64,000 nucleotides of DNA from Amycolatopsis sp. EV170708-02-1 (GCF_022479115.1 NZ_CP092497.1:9238001-9302000), one strand, 5' to 3'; positions 1 to 9,186 are shown, counted from the stretch's first letter. Program-made: numbers and translations. The notes: generated from the letters alone by a model not told the origin.

Positions 1-708
1 CAGGATCGGGAAGCCGTGTGCCCCGCTGGAGTAGGTGAAACCGAATTCCAGGATCAGCGCGATGCCCAGCATGCCGATGAGCGGCCATTGGCCCATCACC
101 AGCTTGTTGAGCTTCTGCAGCTGCTGAAGCTTCTTGTCGCGTTTCGGATCCGGCGTGCGGTCGCGCCCGGGGATCGCGAAGACCAGCGTGCCGCCCAGCA
201 GGATGCCGCCGAACAGCATCGCCTGCGCCATGGTGCCGTTCGACTCGCTGCCGGAGTAGTACCGGCCGGACACCGCGGTCAAGGTGGCCAGCACCAGACC
301 GGAGATCACGGCGAAGGCGACCCCCGGCCGCGCCCGGCGCGCGGCGTAGAACAGGACCTCGACCCCCGCCACCACCTCGGTGATGGACAGATGCGCGAGC
401 ACGCTCGAGTAGGTCGGGATGTCGAAGTACCGGACGACCAGCGTGTACGCCACCAGCACGACCGAGGCCGCGACGGCGGCGACGGCGGCCCGCTTCCGCG
501 CCCAGAGCGCGCAGAACACCATCGCGAAGATGCCGGGGAACAGCAGGAGATCGATGCCGCGCGGGCCCGTGTCGTCGAAAGCCGCGTCGGTCACGAAGAC
601 CAGGTCGAACGCGAGCGCGGCCAGCAGGACGACGGCGGGCATGCCGATACGTCGCGCGAGCGCACTCACCCGCGCGGTGAACTTGTTCTGGGCCGGACCT
701 GCTGTCAC
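1..708 (-). CDS. integral membrane protein, N-terminal part (possible sensor kinase input domain)
   Basis: Reading on the minus strand from GTG at 708, an open frame runs off the window edge after 236 codons, so only the N-terminus is present. It holds about six hydrophobic helices (roughly residues 23-44, 53-70, 73-92, 103-122, 131-149, 160-178), a short basic linker rich in Lys and Gln, then a seventh helix. I do not recognise a catalytic motif. The architecture and the divergent FtsX-type ABC exporter would fit a sensor histidine kinase whose kinase domain lies outside the window, but an unrelated membrane protein is equally allowed. Start choice is weak; no clear ribosome binding site precedes it. 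Confidence 0.6.
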   Translation of the reverse strand, partial: MTAGPAQNKFTARVSALARRIGMPAVVLLAALAFDLVFVTDAAFDDTGPRGIDLLLFPGIFAMVFCALWARKRAAVAAVAASVVLVAYTLVVRYFDIPTYSSVLAHLSITEVVAGVEVLFYAARRARPGVAFAVISGLVLATLTAVSGRYYSGSESNGTMAQAMLFGGILLGGTLVFAIPGRDRTPDPKRDKKLQQLQKLNKLVMGQWPLIGMLGIALILEFGFTYSSGAHGFPIL

Positions 709-745
709 ACCGTGACGGTAGAGGATCGGCCGCCGTCCGCACCTT

Positions 746-780
746 GGCCGACCGGCCCGAGCCGGGTCGGCCGATCGGCC
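746..780. promoter_or_regulatory. inverted repeats in divergent promoter region
   Basis: Arms GGCCGACC (746-753) and GGTCGGCC (765-772) pair perfectly around an 11-nt centre, and the second arm runs into the 12-bp palindrome GGCCGATCGGCC (769-780). The element lies between the divergent membrane gene and the ABC operon, so an operator for either is plausible. The binding protein is unknown. Confidence 0.4.
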
Positions 781-888
781 GATGCGCGGGTGATCAGCAC
801 TGGCCGTCTGCCCGAAGTGGACACAGGTGGTTCACCGCGAAGCTCTTCCCCGAAGCGGAACACAAGTGACTGACTAGGGAGAATCACG

Positions 889-1584
889 GTGGTAGATCCA
901 CAGTGGACAGGGCAGCCGGTGCTTTCGGGCCGCGGGCTGGTGAAGCGGTACGGCACACAGCACGCGCTGGCCGGGATCGACATCGACATCCAGGCGGGTG
1001 ACGCGGTCGCCATCGTCGGGCCCTCCGGCTCGGGCAAGACCTCCCTGCTGCACGTGCTCGCCGGGATCCTCCGCGCCGACTCCGGGCAGATCTTCCTGGC
1101 GGGCCAGCGCGTCGACCAGCTCAACGAGCGCAAGCGCAGCGAACTGCGGCGCACCGAGTTCGGTTTCGTGTTCCAGTCCGGGATGCTCGTCGCCGAACTG
1201 AGCGCCGAGGAGAACGTCGCGCTGCCGTCGCTGCTGGGTGGCAAGGGCCGCAAGGAATCCATCGAAGCCGGCCGCGAATGGCTGGCGAAGCTCGGCCTCG
1301 CGGGCAAGGAGAAGCGCCGCCCCGGCGAGCTGTCCGGCGGTGAGGCGCAACGCGTCGCGATCGCCCGCGCGCTGACGCACCGGCCGAAGGTGATCTTCGC
1401 CGACGAGCCGACCGGCGCGCTCGACACCCGCACCGGCCGCGCCACCATGGACGCGCTGCTCGCCGCGGCCGCCGACAGCGGTGCCGCGGTGATCGTGGTG
1501 ACCCACGACCGCGAGCTCGCCGAAGCCATGCCGCGCACCGTCTCCATCCGGGACGGCCTGATCGCGACGAGGCTGGCCGCCTGA
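889..1584 (+). CDS. ABC transporter ATP-binding protein (MacB/LolD type)
   Basis: A 231-aa cytoplasmic ATPase that would power the FtsX-type permease encoded directly downstream. Walker A GPSGSGKT lies at about residues 44-51, the signature LSGGEAQR at about 148-155, Walker B with ADEPTGALD near 168-179, and the switch His in VVTHDRE. The short length and the permease type match the MacB/LolD/BceA branch, used for lipoprotein or peptide export and envelope stress rather than nutrient import. A GGGAGA ribosome binding site precedes the GTG start. The stop overlaps the permease start by one base (TGATG), so the two are translationally coupled. Confidence 0.93.
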   Translation: MVDPQWTGQPVLSGRGLVKRYGTQHALAGIDIDIQAGDAVAIVGPSGSGKTSLLHVLAGILRADSGQIFLAGQRVDQLNERKRSELRRTEFGFVFQSGMLVAELSAEENVALPSLLGGKGRKESIEAGREWLAKLGLAGKEKRRPGELSGGEAQRVAIARALTHRPKVIFADEPTGALDTRTGRATMDALLAAAADSGAAVIVVTHDRELAEAMPRTVSIRDGLIATRLAA

Positions 1585-3833
1585 TGAACAGCTTCCAGCT
1601 GGCCATGCGGGTGCTCCGGGTCGACCGCCGGACCCGCACTTCGGCCATCCTCACCGCGGTCGGGGTCGCCGTCGCGACCAGTCTGGTGCTCCTGCTCGCC
1701 TCACTTCCCGGTGCCACGCAGGCCCGTTCGCAACGGGCGATCTGGCAGGACATCGGCAGCTACTACTCCCAATCCGGGGAGAGCCAGCGTCCGGCGCCGC
1801 TGCTGATGGCGGCGAACAAGGACTTCTCGGGCGACCGCGAGATCATCCGCGTCGACATCGCCCTGACCGGCACCTCACCGATGCTCAGCCTTCCGCCCGG
1901 CATCCCGAGGTTGCCCGGCCCGGGCGAGTCGATCGTCTCCCCCGAACTCGGGAAACTGATCCAGTCCGCGCCGCAGGCACAGCTCGGTGACCGGTTCGGC
2001 AAACTCGTCGACGCGCTCGGCCCCGAATCCCTGATGTACCCGGAGCAGCTGGTCGCCGTCGTCGGCCACACCCCGGAGTCGATGCCGCAGACGGCGCTCG
2101 CTGCGGACGGCTTCCCCAACAAGCAGGCGAAGCCCGACCCGCTGCTCGAACTGCTCGCCTGGGTCGGCGTGATCGTCCTGCTCGTGCCGAGCCTCGTGCT
2201 CGTCGCGTCTTCGGCCAGGCTCACCGCTGCCCGGCGTGAGCTGCGGATGGCCGCGCTCCGGCTGGCCGGGGCCACTCCGGGCCAGGTGACGAAGATCGTC
2301 GCCGCCGAGACGGCCTTGTCCGCCACCGTCGGCGCGCTGCTCGGCATCCTCGTGGCGCCCGCGCTGCAAGGGCTCTCGACGTTCGTCCCGTGGGGCGGCG
2401 GAACCTGGCTCGCGTCGGACTTCAGCCTGTCGATCGGCTCGACCATCGCGGTCGCCGTGGCGATCCCGCTGCTGGTCGTCCTCGCCGGGGTCCTCGGCAT
2501 CCGCCGCGTGCTGAAGACGCCGCTGTTCGCGGCCTCGGCACACGCTCGCAAACCGCTGCACTGGTGGCGGCTTCTCGCGGTCCCCGTGGCCGGTGCCTTC
2601 TTCCTCTTCGCGGTCACCCAGGACAACGCCAGCCTGCCGATGGTGATGCTCGGCCTGTTCCTGCTGGTCGGCTCGGCCGCGATCGTCGGACCGTGGGTCA
2701 CCTCGGCGGTCGGCGGCACGTTCGTCCGGATCTGGCGCAAACCGGCGTCGCTGCTGGCCGGACGCAGGCTCCGCGACGACCCGAAGAGCGCCTACCGCGC
2801 CACCGCGGGTGTCGTGCTCGCCGTCTTCACCGGCTCGATGGCGCTCACCCTGCTGCCCTCGTTCGAGTCGATGGCGGGCGGGGGCCGGACCTTCAAGGAC
2901 AACGTCCTCTACGCCCAGGCCGACGCGAGCCAGGCGAAGCAGGTCGCCGACCAGACCAACGCGTCCCTGGCCCGCTACGGCGTCACCGAGAAGGCCGTCT
3001 CGGTCGGGCAGGTCTACCTGTCCACCGGCGAACCGGGCACCCGCTCGCAGAATTTGAACCGGGCCTTCGTGATGACCTGCGAGGACGCCTCGAAACTCCT
3101 GCGGGTGAACCTCGGCGGCTCCTGCCAGCCTGGGCCCGCGATCTACAGCAGGTACGCCATCAACCCGGCGGAGTACCGCGTGCTGGCGGAGTACGACAAG
3201 GCCGGTCCGCAGCTGGATCCGAAGGCTCCGGTGCACCTCTTCCCGCAGGGTGACGAGGACACGTCCAGCACGATCGTCATCGACCCGGCACTGGTGCCCG
3301 CGGGTGTCACGCCGGAGCGCTTCGACGTGATCGTGCCGACGACCCCGGAGAACGCCGAGGTCGTGCGGACCGCGCTGGTCGGCGCGGCCCCCGGCCAGGA
3401 GGTCGGCAGCCGCGGCCTGCACCTGATCGGCCAGCAGCAGGAGCTCGGCGACCTGCGCCGGGTCACCGTGATCGGCCTGATCGCCGCCGGCGTGCTCGCC
3501 GGCTGCAGCGCGGCCGTGGCGACCGCGGGTTCGGTGATGGACCGCCGCCGCACCTTCGGGGCGCTCATCGCGGCCGGGACACCGGTCCGGGTGCTGGCGA
3601 GGGCGCTGCGGATGGAAGCGGCCCTGCCCGCGATGGTGGCCACCATCGGCGCGGGGGTGGTCGGGATCGGGGTCGGCATGGGGCTCTACAGCCTGGTCGA
3701 GAAGGAAGGTGTCGTGCTGAGCCCCTGGCTGCTGGCGCCCGTGGTGCTGGGAATCGGGGTGGCGTTGCTCGGGGCGTCGGTCTCGACCCCGGCGCTCAAG
3801 CGGGTGCAGTCGGAGCCCCTGGCCGACGAGTAG
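1584..3833 (+). CDS. FtsX-like ABC transporter permease
   Basis: 749-aa membrane partner of the preceding ATPase. An N-terminal helix (about residues 20-42) is followed by an extracytoplasmic domain of about 140 residues, a first group of helices from about 190, a second large extracytoplasmic domain (about 430-630), and a C-terminal helix group ending near 740. Two FtsX-type helix units with soluble domains are typical of MacB-like permeases of Gram-positive bacteria, which move hydrophobic or peptide substrates away from the outer leaflet. The substrate cannot be read from sequence. Hairpins at 3882-3911 and 4002-4046 follow the stop. Confidence 0.88.
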   Translation: MNSFQLAMRVLRVDRRTRTSAILTAVGVAVATSLVLLLASLPGATQARSQRAIWQDIGSYYSQSGESQRPAPLLMAANKDFSGDREIIRVDIALTGTSPMLSLPPGIPRLPGPGESIVSPELGKLIQSAPQAQLGDRFGKLVDALGPESLMYPEQLVAVVGHTPESMPQTALAADGFPNKQAKPDPLLELLAWVGVIVLLVPSLVLVASSARLTAARRELRMAALRLAGATPGQVTKIVAAETALSATVGALLGILVAPALQGLSTFVPWGGGTWLASDFSLSIGSTIAVAVAIPLLVVLAGVLGIRRVLKTPLFAASAHARKPLHWWRLLAVPVAGAFFLFAVTQDNASLPMVMLGLFLLVGSAAIVGPWVTSAVGGTFVRIWRKPASLLAGRRLRDDPKSAYRATAGVVLAVFTGSMALTLLPSFESMAGGGRTFKDNVLYAQADASQAKQVADQTNASLARYGVTEKAVSVGQVYLSTGEPGTRSQNLNRAFVMTCEDASKLLRVNLGGSCQPGPAIYSRYAINPAEYRVLAEYDKAGPQLDPKAPVHLFPQGDEDTSSTIVIDPALVPAGVTPERFDVIVPTTPENAEVVRTALVGAAPGQEVGSRGLHLIGQQQELGDLRRVTVIGLIAAGVLAGCSAAVATAGSVMDRRRTFGALIAAGTPVRVLARALRMEAALPAMVATIGAGVVGIGVGMGLYSLVEKEGVVLSPWLLAPVVLGIGVALLGASVSTPALKRVQSEPLADE

Positions 3834-4001
3834 GAAAAAGATTCGCCCGAATGGCGTCATGGCGCCTGGGCGGGCAGGTCTCGTGGGTGGAGTCGGTGGT
3901 GATCCACCCACGGGCCGGGTGCCCGGTCGTCTCTCTGTCGGGGGAGGGACGAACGGGCACCGGGGACGCGCAGGGGGCGTTCCAAGGCGCGGGGGTGTGA
4001 A

Positions 4002-4046
4002 GAAAGGGCCGGTCAGGGACGTGGGGACGTCCTGACCGGCCCTTTC
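4002..4046. terminator. bidirectional terminator hairpin
   Basis: A 16-bp perfect stem (4002-4017 with 4031-4046) continues through a single bulged G to a GGGG loop. Both strands end the stem in a run of T on the 3' side (CCCTTT / CCTTTC). It sits between the convergent permease and trmB genes and should stop transcription from both. Confidence 0.8.
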
Positions 4047-4054
4047 CGTGCGCG

Positions 4055-4762
4055 CTAGACCCGCTCGAAGATCAGGTCGTGCGAGATCCGGCCCTCGACG
4101 TCGGCGCGGTTCTCGAATTTCGTGATCGGCCGCCACTCCGGACGCGGCGCCCAGCCGCCGGGCTCGTCCGCGTGACGGTTGCGCAGGAGCGGCTCGGCCG
4201 AGCAGACCTCCATCATCTGCTCGGCGTAGTTCTCCCAGTCGGTCGCCATGTGGAAGGTCCCGCCCGGCGCGAGCCGCGAAGCGACCAGAGCGACGAACTC
4301 GGGCTGCACGATCCGCCGCTTGTGGTGCCGCTTCTTCGGCCACGGGTCCGGGAAGAACAGCCGGACGCCGGACAGCGAGCCCGGCTCCACGTGCGAGGTC
4401 AGCAGCACGACGGCGTCACCGTGCATCAGCCGCAGGTTCTTCACCCCGAGCTTCTCGGCGCGCAGCATCAGCTGGCCGAGCCCCGGGTCGTACACCTCGA
4501 CCGCGACATAGTTGAGTTCCGGCGCGGCGGCGGCGAGCTGGGACGTGGTCTCGCCCATACCCGAACCGATCTCCACCATCACCGGCGCCCGCCTGCCGAA
4601 CCAGTCGTCGAAGTCCACCGGTCCTTCGGGCAGTTCGCCGACGGTGCGGCCGAGCGACGGCCAGAGTTCGGTCCAGGCTCGCTGCTGCCCGACGGTCATC
4701 CGGCCGCCGCGTTTGACATAGCTGACCACGCTGCGCATCCGTGGCTGGTCCTCGTTTTCCAC
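4055..4762 (-). CDS. trmB: tRNA (guanine-N7-)-methyltransferase
   Basis: SAM-dependent enzyme that makes m7G46 in the variable loop of tRNAs. The SAM-binding loop is EIGSGMGE near residue 62. The family-defining stretch FFPDPWPKKRHHKRR, containing the catalytic and tRNA-contacting region, is present, as is the C-terminal TDWENYA segment. From GTG at 4762 the protein is 235 aa, normal for TrmB; an in-frame ATG nine codons later is an alternative start. The upstream hypothetical gene ends only 20 bp away on the same strand, so the two are probably co-transcribed. Confidence 0.93.
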   Translation of the reverse strand: MENEDQPRMRSVVSYVKRGGRMTVGQQRAWTELWPSLGRTVGELPEGPVDFDDWFGRRAPVMVEIGSGMGETTSQLAAAAPELNYVAVEVYDPGLGQLMLRAEKLGVKNLRLMHGDAVVLLTSHVEPGSLSGVRLFFPDPWPKKRHHKRRIVQPEFVALVASRLAPGGTFHMATDWENYAEQMMEVCSAEPLLRNRHADEPGGWAPRPEWRPITKFENRADVEGRISHDLIFERV

Positions 4763-4782
4763 CAGCCCATTAAACGCGGCGG

Positions 4783-5358
4783 TTACCGGACGGCTTCGAA
4801 CTCCCCCAGCCGCGAGCGCAGCCCCGCGAATCCGCCGACCGCGATCGGCGACGGTGTCGTACCGGAATGCGCGGGCAGGACGTCGATCCAGCCGTCGTGG
4901 CGGCTGGTGTTCAGCACCGTGGTCGGGATCGAATGCCCGGACGCGCCGCGTTCGGAAGGCATGAACTCCCAGTAACCGGATTCTCCGTCCGCGGCCCACG
5001 GAACGAATTCCCAGCCGGGTCGCCTGCCGAGCAGGCCGGCGATGCGATCTTCGATGCGGAAACCGAGCTCCCGCGATTCGAGCCGTCCTTCCACGATGGC
5101 GCGAAGCCACCAAGGCGCGGGAATTTCGCCGTGCATTCCGCTCGACGCGCGGTACAACGCGACGACGAGATCTTCGGGGGCGCGATGCACCCAGGCGCGG
5201 CGGATATCCGACGGCCGGGTCGCGGACGCCACCGTGCGGGGCAGTTCGATCGCCTGTGACCATTCGAGGTCGAGCATGGGCTCGAGGCGGGGCTGCATAC
5301 TTTCCGTGCGGGCTTGCGGGATCATGCGTTCTACTCCCTGACCGGAATCCACCGTCAA
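4783..5358 (-). CDS. hypothetical protein upstream of trmB
   Basis: A 191-aa soluble protein that I cannot assign. It has no signal peptide or membrane helix, and is rich in Trp and Arg with a conserved-looking central part (WWLRAIVEGRLESRELGFRIEDR). The start is uncertain. A near-perfect anti-16S site GGAGGTGATC lies 5 nt before TTG at 5358, while an in-frame ATG 11 codons later has its own GGAG at 8 nt. The TTG start is preferred because its ribosome site is stronger. A short hairpin GAGCC/GGCTC and an AAAATA (TATTTT on the coding strand) lie just upstream and could be promoter elements. Confidence 0.65.
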   Translation of the reverse strand: MTVDSGQGVERMIPQARTESMQPRLEPMLDLEWSQAIELPRTVASATRPSDIRRAWVHRAPEDLVVALYRASSGMHGEIPAPWWLRAIVEGRLESRELGFRIEDRIAGLLGRRPGWEFVPWAADGESGYWEFMPSERGASGHSIPTTVLNTSRHDGWIDVLPAHSGTTPSPIAVGGFAGLRSRLGEFEAVR

Positions 5359-5494
5359 GGATCACCTCCGGGGCCGAGAGCCGAAAAATAGGCTCATCCC
5401 GAGCATCGCCCGGTCAGGAACAGTATGTCCGCTCCCTGTGAGAGAAGCCACAGGCTCTTAACGTGGACTTAACTCCTTTGGCCGCGGTAAAAGC

Positions 5495-6247
5495 TCACGC
5501 ATCCCTTCGATGGGTGATCATCAGCCCGGCCGCATAAACAATCACGCAGATGCCGCCGAAATAAGCCAAATAGCCCCACGGTCCCAACGGTGGTTCGAGT
5601 TTCAGCATCGAAACCGTCAGATCCGGTCCCGAAAACTGATTCGCCGCGAAGAACGGCATCCACTGGTAGATGTCGTCGCCGACTTTCGGGATCAGCACGA
5701 CGAGTCCCTCGAGCACCTGCGTCCAGGCCAGCGCGAACCCGAGCGCGAACGCGGGGCTGCGGAACAGCAGCCCGAGGCCCACCCCGAGCAGACCGGTCAG
5801 GAAGAAGGTCAGGCCCTGGCCCGCCACCGCGCGCCAGTCGGCGCCCGAAGCCAGGCCCAGGTCGGCGGCCGGTTTGATCAGATACGCGACGGCCCACGAG
5901 CCGAAACCCACCAGCAGCCCGATCAGCCCCGAGAACACCCCGACGACGGCGCCCTTCGCCAGCAAGGCGGGCACGCGCGAGGGCACCGCCTGGAAGGTGA
6001 GCTTCATCGTGCCCCAGTTGAACTCCGTCGCCGCCGCGAGGATCGCGAGCACCAGCACCACGGTGCGGCCGAGTGCGCTGGCGACCTGTGTCGAGTTCAC
6101 GCCTGTCTGGCCCTCCAGCGGCACGAAGCCGAAGAAGAGCGCGGTGTAGGCGAGCGCGACCACGACCGCGATGGCCGCGCACCACCAGGGTGCGCGGGTG
6201 CTCAGCAGTTTGATCCGCTCCGCGCGGAGCATGTTCGCCGCGGTCAT
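5495..6247 (-). CDS. ABC-2 type permease (copy 1)
   Basis: 250-aa membrane protein with about six hydrophobic segments, beginning with the RIKLLSTRAPWWC motif seen at the N-terminus of many actinobacterial ABC-2 permeases and ending HRRDA. Its ATG overlaps the stop of the ATPase gene (6244-7164) by four bases, so the two form one transporter. The paralogous pair 7318-9018 shares the same N-terminal motif and the same ending (KRDA), pointing to tandem duplication. Transported compound unknown; self-resistance or export is usual for this type. Confidence 0.88.
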   Translation of the reverse strand: MTAANMLRAERIKLLSTRAPWWCAAIAVVVALAYTALFFGFVPLEGQTGVNSTQVASALGRTVVLVLAILAAATEFNWGTMKLTFQAVPSRVPALLAKGAVVGVFSGLIGLLVGFGSWAVAYLIKPAADLGLASGADWRAVAGQGLTFFLTGLLGVGLGLLFRSPAFALGFALAWTQVLEGLVVLIPKVGDDIYQWMPFFAANQFSGPDLTVSMLKLEPPLGPWGYLAYFGGICVIVYAAGLMITHRRDA

Positions 6248-7164
6248 CCGACGACCTCCGGTACCTGGCCGGCGCCGTACTCGACGGCTTCGGCGGTGAG
6301 TTGCATGTATGCCTGTTCGAGCGAGCCGGCGAGCGGCTTCAGCTCGTGGAGGGTCGCCCCCGCGGCGAACGCGAGCTCGCCGATGGTGTCGCTGTCCATT
6401 TCGGACACGACGAGCGCGCCGTCCTCCTCGCGGAATTCGGCGCCCTTCTCGGTCAGTGCCGTCCGCAGCTCGGGCAGATGCGGGCTGCGGACCCGCACGC
6501 CGAGGCCCTTCGCGCGGCCGACGAAGTCTTCCATCGTGCCCTGGTAGATCAGCTTCCCCCGCCCGATCACGACGAGGTCCTGCGCGGTCTGCGCCATCTC
6601 CGGCAGCAGGTGGCTGGACACGAACACGGTGCGCCCCTCGGCGGCGAGCGCGTGCATCAGCTTCCTGATCCAGACGATGCCCTCGGGGTCGAGCCCGTTC
6701 ACCGGCTCGTCGAACAGCAGCACCCGGGGGTCGCCCAGCAGCGCGGTGGCGATCCCGAGCCGCTGCGACATCCCGAGCGAGAACTGCCCGGCCCGTTTGC
6801 GGGCGACCGGCTCCAGCCCGACGAGCCGGAGCACCTCGTCGACGCGCTTGTCCGGGAGGCCGTTGGTCGCGGCGACCCACCGGAGGTGTTCGCGCGCGGT
6901 GCGGCCGGGATGCCGCCAGGTGGCGTCGATCATGCCGCCGACCGTCCGAAGTGGATCATGCAGCTCGCGATAGGCGTGGCCGTCGATCGTCACCGTGCCA
7001 GACGTCGGGTTGTCGAGCCCGAGCATCATCCGCATGGTGGTGGATTTCCCCGCCCCGTTGGGGCCGAGGAAGCCGGTCACCCGGCCCGCTTCGGCGGTGA
7101 AGGAAAGATCGTCGACGGCGAGCTTGTCGCCGTAGCGTTTCGTGAGTCCGGTGGCTTCGATCAT
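6244..7164 (-). CDS. ABC transporter ATP-binding protein (copy 1)
   Basis: 306-aa ATPase. It has Walker A GPNGAGKST (about residues 34-42), the signature FSLGMSQR, typical of the DrrA/BcrA/CcmA-like ABC-2 exporters, Walker B LLFDEPVNGLDPEG, and a C-terminal extension of about 90 residues. It pairs with the permease that overlaps it. It is closely similar throughout to the ATPase at 8080-9018, including the ending that leads into an EY motif. No ribosome site stronger than GGAGGG is seen before the ATG. Confidence 0.92.
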   Translation of the reverse strand: MIEATGLTKRYGDKLAVDDLSFTAEAGRVTGFLGPNGAGKSTTMRMMLGLDNPTSGTVTIDGHAYRELHDPLRTVGGMIDATWRHPGRTAREHLRWVAATNGLPDKRVDEVLRLVGLEPVARKRAGQFSLGMSQRLGIATALLGDPRVLLFDEPVNGLDPEGIVWIRKLMHALAAEGRTVFVSSHLLPEMAQTAQDLVVIGRGKLIYQGTMEDFVGRAKGLGVRVRSPHLPELRTALTEKGAEFREEDGALVVSEMDSDTIGELAFAAGATLHELKPLAGSLEQAYMQLTAEAVEYGAGQVPEVVG

Positions 7165-7202
7165 CAGCCCTCCCTCCAGGTGGATTCCGACATTACGCGG
7201 GA

Positions 7203-7296
7203 AAGGACCGGGCTGCCCCCCGATAAGGCGGCCCGGTCCTTGTTCCCCTTTTTCTCCCCGGCCGGACGTCTCGCTCCCCCGAGTGAGGCGTCCGGC
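7203..7296 (-). terminator. two hairpins between the duplicated ABC pairs
   Basis: Stem 1 pairs 7203-7213 with 7231-7241 perfectly. Stem 2 pairs 7261-7276 with 7281-7296 over 16 bp with two G-T pairs. Both lie just downstream of the minus-strand copy-2 permease and upstream of the copy-1 ATPase. No U-run follows on the minus strand, so termination is inferred only from stem strength. Confidence 0.5.
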
Positions 7297-7317
7297 TTTC
7301 TCCCCTGTGGAAGTTCC

Positions 7318-8049
7318 TTACGCGTCGCGCTTGTCCGCGACGACCAGCGAGATGACCAGCAGCACCAGCGCGAAACCGGCGAAGTAGGCCAGCGAGCCGG
7401 CTTGGCTCAGCGGCGCGTTCGCCGCGGCGGGACCCGAACCGGTGAGGAACCGGTCGGCGACGTGGAACGGCATCCAGTCGTAGATGTCCTTGCCGATCTT
7501 CGGGATGAGCTGGATCAGGTTCTCGACCGCGAGGGTGTAGATCAGCAGCAGCGAGATGGCGCCGGCGCTCTGCCGGATCAGGATGCCGACGGCGACCGCG
7601 ATCACCGAGGCGAGGGCGAACACGAGGCCGACCCCGGCGACGCTGATCCACTCCGCGGTGGTGTTCAGCGTGAGGTCCTCCGGCCGCATGATCGTGGCGA
7701 GGGCCCAGGCACCGAACGCGGCGATCTCGCCGATCACGAGCGAGAGCGTCGCGACGACGCCGGTCTTCGCGAGCAGCGCGGCGCGGCGGTTCGGCACGGC
7801 CTGGAAGGTGGTGCGGATGGTGCCGAAGCGGTATTCGGTGGTCACCGAAAGCGCGGCGAGCACCATGACCACGGTCATCCCGAAGACGTAGCCGAACTGG
7901 GACATGCCGACGTCGGTGAACTCACCCGACGGCGCGGCCCCGGCGAAGATGGCGGCGAAGCCGATCACGACCGCGAGGGTGATCAGCGCGCACCACCAGG
8001 GTGAGCGGGTGGTGAACAGCTTGATGCGTTCCACGGCGAGCAGAGTCAT
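7318..8049 (-). CDS. ABC-2 type permease (copy 2)
   Basis: 243-aa permease with about six membrane segments and the N-terminal RIKLFTTRSPWWC motif shared with the permease at 5495-6247. It is encoded 30 bp downstream of its ATPase and should form a homodimeric membrane pore with it. Length and order (ATPase then permease) match copy 1, except that copy 1 overlaps and copy 2 does not. Strong hairpins follow the stop. Substrate unknown. Confidence 0.88.
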   Translation of the reverse strand: MTLLAVERIKLFTTRSPWWCALITLAVVIGFAAIFAGAAPSGEFTDVGMSQFGYVFGMTVVMVLAALSVTTEYRFGTIRTTFQAVPNRRAALLAKTGVVATLSLVIGEIAAFGAWALATIMRPEDLTLNTTAEWISVAGVGLVFALASVIAVAVGILIRQSAGAISLLLIYTLAVENLIQLIPKIGKDIYDWMPFHVADRFLTGSGPAAANAPLSQAGSLAYFAGFALVLLVISLVVADKRDA

Positions 8050-8079
8050 GGCTTTTCTTTCCTCGAAGAAGAGTGGCGG

Positions 8080-9018
8080 CTACTGGGCGGCGGAGACCAC
8101 TTCGGCGGCTTCTGCTTCGAGACCCGTGTGGTACTCGACCGAATCGCCGGTGATCTGCATGAAGGCCTGCTCCAGGGAGCCGGTCTGCGGGCTGAGCTCG
8201 TGCAACACGATCTGGTTGGCCGCGGCGATCTCGCCGATCTTTTCACTGTCCAAACCGGACACCACGAGCGCTCGGTCGGCGTCGGTGACCTGAGCGCTCG
8301 CCTGCGTCAGCGCGGCGCGCAGCGCGGGCAGCTGCGGCGACCGGACCTTGACCGTGTTCTCGGCGGCCCGCGCCACGAAGTCCTCTGTGGAGGACTGGGA
8401 GATCAGCTTCCCCTTGCCGATCACGACCAGGTGGCTCGCGGTCAGCGCCATCTCCGAAAGCAGGTGCGAGGAAACGAATACCGTGCGGCCTTCGTCGGCC
8501 AGCCGGTGCATGAACTTCCGGATCCAGAGGATGCCTTCGGGGTCGAGGCCGTTGACGGGCTCGTCGAAGAGCAGGACCTCCGGGTCGCCCAGCAGGGCCG
8601 CCGCGATCCCCAGCCGCTGCGACATACCGAGGGAGAATCCGCCGGCGCGCTTCCCGGCGACGCTGGTGAGCCCGACGATCTCGAGCACCTCGTCGACCCG
8701 GCTCTCCGCGATCTTGTTGGACTTCGCCATCCACCGCAGATGCGCCCGCGCCGACCGGTTGGGGTGCACCCACTTGGCGTCCAGCAGCGCGCCGACGGTC
8801 CGCAGCGGGTCCTTCAGCTCGCGGTAGAGCTTGCCGCCGATGCGCACCTGGCCCGAGGTCGGGTTGTCCAGGCCGAGGATCATCCGCATGGTCGTCGACT
8901 TGCCCGCCCCGTTGGGGCCGAGGAACCCGGTGACCTCACCCGCCGCGACGGAGAAGGACAGGTCGTTCACCGCCAGTGTCTTGCCGTACCGCTTGGTGAG
9001 GCCCGCTGCCTCGATCAT
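8080..9018 (-). CDS. ABC transporter ATP-binding protein (copy 2)
   Basis: 312-aa ATPase. ATG at 9018 is preceded by AGGGGAG. It carries Walker A GPNGAGKST, signature FSLGMSQRLG, and Walker B LLFDEPVNGLDPEG, and is nearly identical to copy 1 around these motifs. The frame continues open upstream, but similarity to copy 1 (both begin MIEA) fixes this start. It is transcribed divergently from the TetR gene at 9209, which is therefore a candidate regulator. Confidence 0.92.
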   Translation of the reverse strand: MIEAAGLTKRYGKTLAVNDLSFSVAAGEVTGFLGPNGAGKSTTMRMILGLDNPTSGQVRIGGKLYRELKDPLRTVGALLDAKWVHPNRSARAHLRWMAKSNKIAESRVDEVLEIVGLTSVAGKRAGGFSLGMSQRLGIAAALLGDPEVLLFDEPVNGLDPEGILWIRKFMHRLADEGRTVFVSSHLLSEMALTASHLVVIGKGKLISQSSTEDFVARAAENTVKVRSPQLPALRAALTQASAQVTDADRALVVSGLDSEKIGEIAAANQIVLHELSPQTGSLEQAFMQITGDSVEYHTGLEAEAAEVVSAAQ

Positions 9019-9186
9019 GTCTGCTCCCCTCGGCGACTGCGAGAACAATCGTCGTCCATGTGGGTGGCCGAGCGCGTCATCCTGAGGTGCCAACCTGATA
9101 CCCGACCTGAGACGTAGCTTGCCGTCTTCCGGCGGCGTACGCGATCGGTGATACCCCTGAGAGTGACCCTGATTCGCCAGGGTTAA

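Noticed and set aside
1875..4343. Very long open frames opposite real genes (for example 1875-4343, 13345-14868, 16677-18242, 19734-21851, 25581-27596)
   Set aside because: Each lies antisense to a gene with clear motifs; composition is Arg/Gly/Ala/His-rich without domains, the usual artefact of high third-position GC.
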